Shown: in pieces, positions 11,318-22,595 of the stretch
How the letters are laid out: each line of letters begins with the position of its first letter
How positions within the stretch are numbered: the stretch's first letter is position 1
Origin: Pleurodeles waltl
Lineage: Eukaryota; Chordata; Amphibia; Caudata; Salamandridae
Direction: 5' to 3'
Length of the DNA stretch: 64,000 nucleotides
Assembly (NCBI RefSeq): GCF_031143425.1
Contig: NC_090445.1
Location: 1,578,308,049-1,578,372,048 of the forward strand
Notes under the pieces: model-generated
What the model was told of the DNA's origin: nothing
Databases searched by the model: none
The model's input: only the letters and a program-made list of their open reading frames with translations
Program-made: the position numbers and the translations under genes

Positions 11318-11835
11318 AGTGGCGGCTGCTGCCAGGAAGGGCTGGTGGGGCAGCGCATAGAGCAGGAGGGGAGCTGGGGCAATAATAATAAAAAAAACAC
11401 TTACCTGCTGCCTCCGCCACTCCCGCTGCCTCAGAGCTTCTGCCCTTGCCTTGCTCCCCTCCCCACCCAATCCAGATGCTTCAATCATGATGTGTAACAG
11501 CATGAAAGAAGCACTGGGATTGGCCTGAGCAGGCTGAAATGCCGCTCAGTGAGGGAGTGGGAGCCTGCACTTGGTCTCCACCCGGCTGTGCAACACAGCC
11601 CGAGTGCAGAGTTTGAAGTGCGCATGTCATTTTGGCAAGCCTAAGATGGATGGCCAAACTGAGATGCGCACTTAGAGTGCACCTAGCACTCCTTCTCCCT
11701 GCTGACGCGGAGGATGCTGGCCCGCCCTGCCCTAAGTAAGCAGAAAAATAAAATGATGATAAAATGTTTTTATCATCATTTTATTTTTCTGCAGCCTTTC
11801 AGCAGTGGGGTGACACTCCTTCGCCATAGCAGAGG
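11318..11835 (+). repeat. Dispersed repeat family R2, copy 1
   Basis: Begins near GCAGTGGCGGCTGCTGCC and ends near CTCCTTCGCCATAGC. It shares an order of blocks with 13421-13815: an A-rich run followed by CTTACCTGC or CTTGCCTGC, a CTGCGC-rich middle, an AT-rich internal palindrome, then TGCAG and CTCCTYCGCYATAGC. The GCAGTGGCGG start recalls the termini of some hAT-type elements, but a matching inverted end or target duplication was not established. Confidence 0.5.
11740..11792. repeat. Near-perfect AT-rich palindrome inside repeat R2
   Basis: Two 25-base arms (GCAGAAAAATAAAATGATGA followed by TAAAA, and its exact inverse) are separated by three bases. It could extrude as a cruciform or form an RNA hairpin. 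The equivalent site in copy 2 (13702-13755) is a decayed version. Confidence 0.85.
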
Positions 11836-13420
11836 GGCCTCCCCCATGTTCAGGATGGAAGAAGTGAAACGAAAGGAGAAACATCAGAACAACTTTGTAA
11901 CTGATTGGCCGGAGTACTTCTGTCCACCAGTTCTGTCTGCAGTTGGTTGTATGAGCCTCAACTGTCTGCCGGTAGGTGATGATGCTAGCCGCCTGGCTAC
12001 CCCCTGGGTGCAAATGGGACACCGACATGTGCGATACCCGTGCATGATTACTAGCAGGAAGGTAACACACCACCAGCATAAGTGGTCCACAGGACTGTGA
12101 TGTGAAGTACCTGTACCTACCACCTATGAGTGGAGTCCTACTGACCAGGAGCATCCAGGTAGCCATTGCAGGTGAAGCTTCACACCCGCGAGCAATGCCT
12201 TGCTTTGTAACTCACTCATGATGGAACCACAGCAGTATGTTTGTTATCAACCCACCTCTCCATGTCTGTCTTGTAGAGGTCCATTTCTTCTCGTGCTCCA
12301 AGTATGACCTGTTTCGAGACAGGCTTTGAGCTGACGGAAAGGCCTTGCTAGGTTGTACTGACTCCATCTTCTACCCCTGAGCCCAGCTTCTCAACTCGGT
12401 TAGACCAACTGAAAAAAGACAGGCATTGCCGCCTCCAACCCCGAAGAGGTCAGGGCCGTAGTTTCCATTGGAACAAACAGCAGGTGCAGTGGCCCTGGGG
12501 CCGGATGCCTGAGGGCTCAGTGAACCCTGATTATTGTTGTGTATTTTAATTCAGACAGCAGCCAGGGAGGCCGTTTCCTTCTTGGCACTGGGGCCTATGA
12601 CATACGGGATACGCTAATGGAAGAGTGGTCAGACACGGAGCAGGTCGCAGAAGGCGCAGCAGCGCTCGTACTTTCGGTATTCGTTATGATTAATTGAAAA
12701 ATAAAAAACATCGTCTGCAGTTCGGTTTTAAAAGGCGATATTGCAAATTTCTAGACAACCCCGTTGGCACAATTTTGGAAGCTGTCCTTTGCAGAAAGGA
12801 AAAGCCTCATTGGCGCCAGGATTGCTGCGCTTCCATTGTAATAAATGGGGGCTGCACAGTCGTGCAATCCAGGGGAAGGATTCCTTACGAGAACCAATGC
12901 ACCCGCTCCCCAATGAACATGACATCGCTGTGCAAGAGCATAATGTGATGCTTGGAGCAGGTACTACAGTTAACCAATCACGGCTGAATACGTGCTGTCA
13001 GCAACCATTGGATACCCCGACCTGCCACATTACCCCTCTGTTTAATAAACAATATATGTTCTACGTATTTATTAGCTATTCTTAACCGATATGGATGGAT
13101 ATTCTCGTCTATTTCGTAGTCTGAACCTGAATGGAGAGACAGTCAGCAATTAAGTGAACTGGAAGTCCGATCGGAAGGGTTATTTAGTGCAATTTACAGT
13201 TTACCCACAAGGTGGCGCCCACTCATAAATAATAACGCGATCTAAAGCCACAGTTACTTCCTGCCTTGCCAGCGGGTGTTTGAAAATCGTCTTGAAAGTT
13301 GAAACTTTTGGGCAAATATTTCCCGTTACGGCTGGTGTCGGTGCTAAGTTTGTGTTTGGGAGGGTCTCTGTGTGTGTTTGTGTGTAGGGTGGGTGAAGGT
13401 GGAGGGGGAGTGTGTGTGTG
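11836..13420. other. No recognised genes; G-rich tract near its end
   Basis: No family was recognised in this stretch. From 13378 to 13435 there is a G/T-rich tract with several runs of three or more G on the + strand, next to GTGTGT microsatellite sequence, immediately before repeat R2 copy 2. Confidence 0.4.
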
Positions 13421-13815
13421 GGGAGGGGGGGGGCGTTGCATAAAATAAGTATACAAGAAAAATACAAGTACAAAAAAAAACTTGCCTGCCCCATCGCTTC
13501 TCTTCTGGCTCCACTCACTTCTGTCACAGGCACTCAGACTGCCCTGTGGCAACTCTGAACCGGAAACGCAGTTCTGATTGGAGACAGGTCAGTGCGCCTG
13601 TCGGTTTGGCCGCCCTAAGACGGCCTGCCAATCTCTCCTGCGCACTGACAACAGTGCACACCACTCCCCCACGTGCTTGTCATCCTGCATGGCCCAATCC
13701 CTAGAAAAATAAAAAACGATAATAAACATGGTTTATTATCTATTTATTTTTAAAGTTTTGCAGCTGCTGGTGGGGGGTTGGGGTAAGGACGCTCCTCCGC
13801 TATAGCTCGCATTAA
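13421..13815 (+). repeat. Dispersed repeat family R2, copy 2
   Basis: Shares the block order described for 11318-11835: AAAAAAAAACTTGCCTGCC near 13474, an internal AT-rich inverted repeat (AGAAAAATAAAAAACGATAA near 13703, mirrored just after), TTTGCAG, and CTCCTCCGCTATAGC near 13791. Divergence is high, so both are old copies. Confidence 0.45.
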
Positions 13816-15689
13816 CATCTACCCCACACCCATCCACTACAGGCGTCACCGGTCAGATGACCCTGCAAATAAAAGAGCCCAAGTGCACATGCTCACGGTC
13901 AGTTGAGTACAGTTACAATTCGTGACTGTTTTACTTGTCCAGTATGTGGGCCTAAGTCCCATGACATAACATTGGCTAAGAGTGGGTCTGACCCCACGTG
14001 TGCGCTGGCAGCAACTCTGCTGTTCCTCATGGGGGGGAAGTGTAGCCCACATCTAAGCATCCCTGCACCTGCTGGCAGCCCCACAGCAGCTGAGGCAGGA
14101 CGAGGCTTGAGTAAGGCAAGCAAACACAACAGCATCCCGCCTCTATGTCCCTGCAGCAGTTTCTTTGCCCTGGACCAGTACAATGACTGGTTTGTGTCCC
14201 CTGAAGAAAGAGTGCCAGACAGGAGGGGAGAACAGGCTGCAGGCCCACTGCAGGCAGTAGCAAACCTAGGGAGGTGCCTGTCCACCCACCGGGCATGAGG
14301 TGAGACTGCGGGTTGAAAAGAGTAAAGCCAGGCTGGAGTCTGATCGGTGAGAGGGGGTGGAGTGCTGCAGCAGCCATATGGTGTCCCCAATATTCAAGGC
14401 ACTGTCGCCCCAACAAGGAGTGATCCTTCCATCACATGGGCAGAAAGACTGCAGCTAACCTCGCTACAACTTGAGTGCCTGCAACAGCAAGACCCGCTTC
14501 CATTCACCATCAGCTGGTGAAGATTTGAGAAGCCCACAGTATTCACAGCCAACCTTGTAAAAGGCAACCTTGTTGTAAAAACCACAGGGTGAAGAGATGG
14601 AGGACTCGTACCGCTACCTGAAAGTGCACCTATCAACACAAACCAGCCACCAGGGAGACAGCCCAGATGAGGTGGCGAACGAAAGCCGCCTGGCTGCCTG
14701 AATCGCATACCTGCCCCACGCTTCACAGTGTGTCACCAGCTGCTTGAAGCAGATGGCATCCCTGCTATCAACCATATGTGCAGAAGGAAAAAGACGGCAT
14801 TAACTATAGGACGAGTCACGTAACTGCGAAGTCCCTCGAGCCACCCTCACTCCAGAAAGACATCATCATCTGTTGTCGAGGTCATCTAATGGCAAACAAC
14901 ATCATTGCTATGTGCATCACCAGATCCAATGAAGGAGCATCTCATCACCAGGGTGGTGCCTTACTCCTCAAACATAAAGAGACCACCAAGGCATTCCTTG
15001 CAACACGGGAGACCAATTTTAAAAAGACGATCTGATAGACCACCTAAGTTCTGCTGGCAAGAGCACACTGACCATGTATCGTCCAACCTTAGTGTTGCAC
15101 GAATGACTTGGCCATGGCTCCTGTTAGAGAGCCTGCAGCGGCCTGTAGACAGCCCACATGCAGTCCAGCACAGCCCATGCGGTCCCGTGGCAATCCAGTG
15201 AAAAGGGCCTCAAGAAAATTCCTGTGTGAGGAAATCCCTAAACGAGAGGTGGTCTGGAAGCTGCTCCACTGACAATGTACTAGGGCTCACCAGGGTTTGA
15301 GAGGAGGGCATCTAATCATCACAGATGTCTTCCTAGTCTTTGCAGGATTGGCCTTCATGGAGTCAGGATGCCTCACTGGAAACCTTTGCAGTGGACTCCA
15401 CCATTGCTCCTGAAGCACCGAGTTTGAACTGTTTGACACCAACCGCATCACCGCAAGAGCATGCAGGACTGACCAACAGTGCATGAGTGGACACTGACCC
15501 ATCCAACTGGCTGTTAAAGAATCCGGACTCCATCTGCCCAGTGTTCATGCCCAGCAGTAGCTGGTTAAATCATGCAGAGATACACAGGTGCTCCCAGCTG
15601 CACCTGTCCACTCCTGTCTTGCGGACTGCCTCTAGAAGATGAGAGGCTTAGTTGGTGTTATGTGTGTTTTGTCTGCAAAGCAGATAATG
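13816..15689. other. No recognised content
   Basis: About 1.9 kb of mixed-composition intronic sequence rich in CCTGCAG-like strings. The longer open frames (for example 13899-14390 on the - strand) show no known motif. Confidence 0.4.
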
Positions 15690-16045
15690 CGCACTCTGAG
15701 GTTGCTGGGTGGAGGGGGTGGCACTGCCCATTCCACAGGCATGTGCAGTGCAGGGGCTGCCCTGGGGCCCCCGGCACTAGCTTTCTGCCAGCCTTTCCAT
15801 GGCAGGGTGACTGCCATGGAAAGGCCAGCGAAAAGTTGAGTTGTAATCAGCATGGCAGCACAGAGTTCAGTGCCATTGTGGCTGACCACAACTCAGACCG
15901 CCGTCTAACCATCAGGAACCACGTTCCTGGCAGTAAAAGTGGTCTTTAGGCAGTCCCACCTGCCAAGGTCATAATATAGCAGTGGTCCCACCACCACTGC
16001 GAGTGTGGCAGTCTGAAGACCGCCACACTCGTAATGAGGCCCTGT
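15690..16045. mobile_element. Small hairpin-rich element ending GTAATGAGG
   Basis: Contains a perfect 15-bp hairpin (GCCTTTCCATGGCAG, loop GGTGA, 15791-15825), a smaller one around AGTGGTCCCACCACCACT (15981-15998), and GAGTGTGGC...GCCACACTC at 16001-16030, one base before GTAATGAGG. The large hairpin array at 35419-36038 ends similarly (CCGCCAAGGTCAGAATGAGG). I infer a related, more decayed or shorter element. Its left boundary is uncertain. Confidence 0.5.
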
Positions 16046-16689
16046 GTGTGTGCAGGTATATCCGTGTATATGCAATTACACTAATTACCATTTCTAATAC
16101 CAACTAAAAAGTTTTTATCACTATTCATAGGAAATCATCTTAACAACATTTTAATAACAAAAGATTGAGAAGAAGACTGCAGAGTTCTAAATGTATGCTT
16201 TTCAGGTGACGTGCAGCTCTTTGATGCAGGTGCCTTTCTCGCTGAGTTGTACTACAAATGCTGCACATTCTGACCTGCAGGAAAACAAGGATCTCTGCAA
16301 AAGGTAATAATCCACTTAGCTATCTTATAGAAAATGCAGATCTGTAACCTCCACATCACACGCTGTCTCTAAAACAAGCACATTAATAGTCTGTGCTGCT
16401 TTTTCTATTTGCCAACTTGTGACCAGAGAATACACTCTTCATTAAGTGCATTAACCACTAGTTAACTTACCACTGATATGCCATGAAACTTGTTGGCTGC
16501 AGGCAGATCTCAGCTGCAGGTGCCTTAACCCCAGTGTTTTCACTGGGTAGCCCTTGTAGGTGCTCAGCACCAGCAAACAAAAAGGGGTGCTGAGATGAGT
16601 CTGTATTGGGCTCTCTTATTCTGTCTTCTATGGAGGGAGAGTCTTGGAAGCGGTACCCAGGTGAAATGTGGGAAGGACAGTAGAAGGTT
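16046..16689. other. No recognised content
   Basis: Short unassigned intronic stretch. An exon-like reading near 16206 was considered and rejected. Confidence 0.4.
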
Positions 16690-16776
16690 GACCACCAGAA
16701 GGGGAACGAGAATCACAAGTAGGGCCAGAACGGCTCGAGGAGACCAGGATTACTAAGACCAAGGGGACAAGGTAAA

Positions 16777-16795
16777 CAGGCAAGTCCAGAACCAT
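16777..16795 (+). repeat. Left target-site duplication of L1 copy A
   Basis: CAGGCAAGTCCAGAACCAT is present here and again at 23767-23785, exactly flanking the L1. It is an unusually clear 19-bp duplication. Confidence 0.9.
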
Positions 16796-17201
16796 TAAAA
16801 CAAAATATATATCTTTTTATTGATGTAACAAGCAACAAGCAGAAACATTCGCAGATTACAGAGCAATGTCCTGAAAGAGGGAGATAGTAATTGCCATCGA
16901 GGAACACTCCTTTGAATACAGCAGAATGCATAAACGTCATACAGTACAGATTACAATCACATTTCAGCAGTACACCCTGTTGCCCAAATTTTAATGAGTC
17001 TAACGATGGTGAAGAAGTAGGTTAATGCACGCATAATATGTGCGGGGACAAGAGAAAGTGCTATAAGGTATACAACATGCAGGGTGTCATGGTGTAGTTG
17101 GTATTGCATTCAGATTCTACATTTGTATTGTGCAGCGCGTCGTGCCATCAGTAGGTGGGAACATATGGTAAAGGAGATGTTTTAATGCCATGTGACATTT
17201 T

Positions 17202-20200
17202 TCATGGTGGATAAGTGTCGTCTTTAGCTTCCCATTTTGCCACCAGTATGTTCCAGCTTTCGCGGTCCGAACATAGTTGTGCCTTCTCCCTCAATGAGTT
17301 TAAGACTCTCGCTTCCGTCTGCACCCATCTCAAGAGTGTGTGGAACCACTGAGTGGTGTCCGGTGCTGCGGGAGCTTTCCACTGCATTTCTATTTGTTTT
17401 TTTGAACAAAACAAGTGCCAGATCAACAAATATGTGTAAATATTTGTCCGTCTTGGTTCTGGGTCGTATTCATAACAGCCATGAATCAGGAGTATGAAAT
17501 AGTGAGTGTTCTATGATCTCCTCTATCTGGGCAGTAATTAAGCGCCACGCATTTAGCACAGGGGGTATTCCCATGCCATACGGAAAAATCCCACCACCAT
17601 TAGCCCACAGCATGGACATTGGGGTGTTGAATTGCAGAACATAATGGCCAATACAGTGTGGGGATAAATAGGCCTGGTGTATGTAGTTAAATTGTTTGAA
17701 TCTGAATCAGGGGTTCCAAGATGCCTCTTGTACCTGTTGTAATGCACCCACCCATTGTGGTAATGTAAGTTGCTGTGGAAGGACAGCATTCCACCTAGCG
17801 GGTGCTCCATCCATAGGCATGCCAGTAGCTGTATGTAATGCTGCATATAGTTTTGATATAATTTGTTTCTGGTCGACATCTGATAGCAATGTGTTCAAGA
17901 CAGGGGATTGTGGTGGTTCCGCATGGCCTGCACCCCAGACGTCATGTAGTAGTCGACAGATGGCATACTAAGTCAGGAAGTGGTCCGGATTCAAGGCTGT
18001 GGCCTCCACAATGGCTGTGTAAGGCATTATAGTACCGTCCTGAAAGAGAGCCCCTAGAGTTATAACTCCTCCTGCAGTCCAAGTCGTGTAACGCCGCTCG
18101 TTGGGGGCCTCCTGGCATCTGTGATATAAGAATCCAGGGTGAGTATGGAGAAATGCAGGATGTTTTACTTACAAATCGAGCCCAGCATCTCGTAGCATTC
18201 CCCAGTAGGCTAGATCCCCCTATGGTTGGCATGTGCTGTCTGATAACCATACATACACGGGGGTGGCACCTATTCTCTCCTTTACCATCTTTTGCTTCAC
18301 GCTTGGGCAGTCACTAAGCCAGCGTTGGGACCACTGCAGTTGCGCTGCTGCATAATAACATTTGAAATCTGGGTGCCCAATCCTCCCACAGCAAGTGGGC
18401 ACTGGATAGCAGTTAAGACTACCCGCCGTCTAACTTGTCCCCATATTAATTCCAGTAGTAGACTGTTCAGTTCCCGGAAATAACTCCTGGGAAGCTAGAT
18501 GGGAAGGGACGCGAAAAAGTAAAGCAACCTGGGCAGCATTAGCATCTTGGCAATTGCCACTCTTCCCAAAGGTGACAGGGGTAAGGAGCCCCAGAAGGGT
18601 GTAAAGAGCCCCTGATCGACCGGAGCGTGCGTCCCAGATTGCCACCCTAAGTGCCTCTGTGGTGTGATATATTTGTATACCTAGGTATTTGATAGATTCA
18701 TAGCACCAGGGTAGGAGATGCCCCAAGCCTGGATCTCTAGGATGTGGGGGAATTAAGGCTAGTGGGAGCAAGCAGGGCTTCGACCAGTTTACCTTTAGGC
18801 CTGATAAATCCCCAAATTATCTAATATGTCCATCACATCCGTTAAGGAGGTATGTTTGTCTCGGAGATATATTAGTGTGTCATCTGCATATAATCAGATG
18901 ATATGATGATCATCCCTATCATAAATCCCCCATTCCCTCGCTCGCGCAGGTCGCAAGCTAGTTGCTGTATAGTAGCCAGGGCAAATAAAAGAGGGGGGAG
19001 AGTGAACAGCCCTATCTGGTGGGAAGCTGCCGGATATGAATTGTCCTGTTTTCACTCTAGCCATCAGTTTGGTGTACAGCATGTGGATCCATTTCCAAAA
19101 ATTATATCCAAAGCCCATGTGTCGAAGGACCATGAATAGAAACTCCCAACTAAGTATATTGAACACTTTCTTGATGTCCAGTAACACTGCCACTCAGCTA
19201 TACTCCTCAGAGGGGGTCTCTTGCATGATATGTAATAGGCATCTAATGTTGAGAAAGGTGCTGCGGCCCGGTATAACCCTAGCTTGGTCTTCATGGACCA
19301 AGGTTGTAATAATGGGAAGAAGTCTGTGGCTAGTGTTTTCCCTAGAATTTTATAGTCCAGATTAAGCAGGGATAGGGGTCTATATGACCGTACATCTGTA
19401 GGATCTCGTCTCTCTTTGGGCAGGACCACTATCAGTGCCTCATACTGGGAGGTCGGTATCTCCCCTCTTGCCCACACCTCTTGGAAAACATCTACCAATG
19501 GTTGGGTAAGATGGGCTGAGTAGGTTGCATAGTATTCTAATATTCTGTCGGTAGGCCATCTGTACCAGGCATTTTATTCCGGGCCATTTTTACGTATATT
19601 TTCAATCTGGGTAGGTTCATCCAGTGCAGTCACCTGCACTAGTGAAAGACGGGACACAGGGGCGTCATGCATGAAAGCCTCTAGTTGCATGGGGGTGGGG
19701 CGTGGGGGTGCTTGATATAGGGTGCAATATTTATCTCTAAATGCATCATTTATGGCGTTTTGTGTGACGGCCATCGTGCCATCACTTAATTTGATGGCTC
19801 CTATGGGTATGTTGTGATGGTCATCATGGACTAGCCAAGCAAGCAGTTTACCCACGCGGTCACCTTCTGCATGTCATCTTGATAGATGGAATTTATAATC
19901 ATGCTTGCGAAGGTGCATTTCAGCTTCTCTATAAAGTTTGTGAAGTTCACCAAGCCGGGCCGGATCAGCCTCCTGACTTGCAATCGCCTGCTCTAGTGGG
20001 TGCAGTTGGCGCTCCAGTGTCAGTACTTCTCTGTGTAGAGTGCATTTGACCCCCTAGCTCATGCAAATGCAGCGGCCCCGCACTAACACCTCGTGGGCAT
20101 CCCAGTCAGTCGCCCGTAGGAGAGTTGTGTATTTATTCTGTTGCAGGTAACCCGCAATGCAGGTAGAGAGTTCTGCTCTGAAGGTGGAGTCTGAGAGGGC

Positions 20201-20951
20201 TTCCGTTTGTAAGCGCCATCTGGGTATGCTAGGGTGTGGCGCTCCCCACTGAAGTTCTAGTAGCAGTGGGCAGAGATCGGATACGGTGCGGACAAGGTAT
20301 TCTACTCTTGTTACTTTTTATCCCATGGTAATAGTTCCTAGCCACAGATCTATCCAGGTATATAGGTCATGAACTGGGTAGTAGAAATAATATTCCTTCT
20401 TAAAAGGGTGTTTGAGATGCCATAAATCATGTAGTCCCCTGCTTGTAATCCATGTGCCCAAGTGTTGGAACACCCCTCCTGCTCACTGCCCCTCGTAATG
20501 GAGGCTACGATCTGTCAAGCTCCACATCTGGAACACAATTTAATTCTCCTCCCCATAGGCACAGGGTCAGAGGGTCTCTAAAGAGTGCTGGTGTAAGTAT
20601 ATTGAGAAATTCCCCTTGTGCACAATTTGGTGCGTAAATCCCCATGAGCGTTACAGGTGCCTCGTCTAGGAGCTCCTCCACGATGACATATTGGCCCCCT
20701 GTATCTACTTTCTGTGTGTGAGATATGAACGGTACCCCTGGTGCCACCCAGATTAATACACCTCTGGTGAACGCCGAACATGATATGCCACATATCTGAC
20801 CTCGCCATTTAGATTCAAGTTTGCAAAGTTCACCTTCAGTGAGGTGAGTTTCCCGTAAGACTGCTATTTGTACCTGGTGTTGTTTCAGATAAGTGTATGC
20901 TCGGTATCTTTTACCAGACAAGGCCATGCTCCGTATATTCCAGGTAATCAT
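17202..20951 (-). pseudogene. L1 ORF2 (endonuclease-RT) pseudogene, copy A
   Basis: Starts at MITWNIRSMALSGKRYRAYT, the opening of the apurinic-like endonuclease domain, whose NIRS and QIAVLRETHL segments carry conserved Asn and Glu positions. GIYAPNCAQGEF follows. RT sequence includes RSYRPLSLLNLDYKILGKTL (about 19350) and the catalytic YADD at 18879-18890. The C-terminal segment with EMQWKAPAAPDTTQW ends at a stop at 17202. The span is about 1250 codons, normal for ORF2, but several frameshifts and stops interrupt it. ORF2 nicks target DNA and copies the L1 RNA in place. Confidence 0.85.
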
Positions 20952-21530
20952 AATATAAGTAGGCCTAACTTCAGTATTCTGATCCCCAGTATAGTAGCTT
21001 TTGGAGGGGAACGACCCGCCTATGCCCACCCCTTCTGCTGTGCAATCCCCTGCCATGATCTCGATCTGTGTGTGCAGGAAGTGACACCACATACCCTGTG
21101 TCTCCAGTACCTTTATATGCCCTATTCTGTTCAACCTCTAATGAAATAACATAATCTGAACTAACCAATAACCAGTTAACAGTAACCTTTCAGGTGGGAG
21201 ATCCATGTCTACGCTGCCATGACGCCTCACTTTACAGAACATATAAGACTAATAGTATGTAGAAGCTAATCCTGTCCATTTAGATGTCCTGGGTCTGGAC
21301 ATAAAGTTTCGGCTAGTGTCACGCCCTACGGTCACGGCCCTACTGATTATAATCCCATCTAGCTTCTCAGTAGCAGTTCAGAGGAGCAGTGGAGTCGGCT
21401 CCTATACCAAGCAAGAGTTCCTTGCAGCCCCCAAGTGTCTGCCACTCAGCTTTCTATGTCCGCTCATCTTATACGTTGCATGAATGTTCGTTCTTTGTGG
21501 TCAGATATTATAGGTCAAGGTGTGTAACAG

Positions 21531-22595
21531 TTACAGTTTGTCTGCAGTGTGGGGTGTTACGACTTGACCCTTAGACAGACCCGACAATGTGGAGCGTGAG
21601 TCCCCAGTATCTGGGTCTGAGCCAGAGTGTTGCCTCTCCTGGACTGTAGCAAAGGTGTTTGACACATATTGGGTAGTCTCCTCTAGTACTTTAGCCCTCT
21701 CCTTCGCTGCTTGTGTTTTGGTGGGTCTGTGACTCGATCCATTGCGACGGCGTGGAGTTGGCAGTAACCATGTGGCTGTCTCCTTTTCACCTGCTGTTTG
21801 TGATGGAATCCCCTTGGCATGCATCCATGTCTATGCATCTTCAGGAGTAGGGAAAATGTGATCCTTCTCCCCATCTACCACCCGGAGCTTAGCGGGGAAC
21901 AGTAGTGCATATTTAATGTTCAGGTTCCATAAGCGCTGCTGGATCCCCGTCTTCTTTGCACCTTGGCTGTAAAGTCCGGATAGGCCACGATAGTGGAGCC
22001 CTCAAAATGCAACGGGCCACGTGCTCTAAAGCTCTGTAGAATCAGGTCTTGTTCACTTTAGTTTAAGAAGCAGGTGATTAATGGGTGAGGCGGGGCCCCA
22101 GGTGGGGTGGCCTTTCCCTGGATCCCGTGTGCCTGTTGTATTGATAAGAATTTAGGAACAGCACCAGTAAGTAAATTGTCTGTTAACCAGTTTTCTATGA
22201 CAAGTTCCACACATTGGCCTTCTGCTTTTTCGGGAAAACCCAAAAAGCGGACATTATTCCTGTGGGAACGTCCCTCTGCATCCTCCATTCTGTGATGCAG
22301 GGCCGACATTTCTCTGTTGAGTATGCAGTTCTTCAATGGTGGGCTTCATACTAGCTTATGGTGATTGGCACGGATGAGGCCTACATCCTGAGACCGAGTC
22401 AATTCTGTGTTATAGTGAGCTTTTGGTTTCTTGAATTGCTTGCAAGATTCTCTCAAACTGTGAGGAATGTGCGATGAGCATGGATTCCTCTTGTTTTAAT
22501 ATTGGCATAGCATTTTCTGATGGTATAAGGGAGTGAGTTTGATTTGGGTTATCTTATGGCTAGGGTTTGGGGAGTTTAGGCTTCACCATCATGTT
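21531..22595 (-). pseudogene. L1 ORF1 (RNA-binding protein) pseudogene, copy A
   Basis: The middle section (22336 to 22058) reads MEDAEGRSHRNNVRFLGFPE, the coiled-coil end and start of the L1 ORF1 RRM domain, then VELVIENWLTDNLL. The C-terminal tail with GIPSQTAGEKETATWLLP ends at 21531. Stops are present in the N-terminal part (about 22420-22560), so it is not intact. ORF1 normally coats L1 RNA as a trimer. Copy B has the equivalent protein at 54658-58040. Confidence 0.75.

Noticed and set aside
16206..16310. Possible exon GDVQLFDAGAFLAELYYK after a TTTTCAG
   Set aside because: Short, ends quickly at a stop, no downstream donor fitting the gene's phase and no similarity to CAP sequence.
20450..20640. 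Short + strand frames across the L1 endonuclease region
   Set aside because: Shadows of the - strand ORF2, which carries recognisable motifs.
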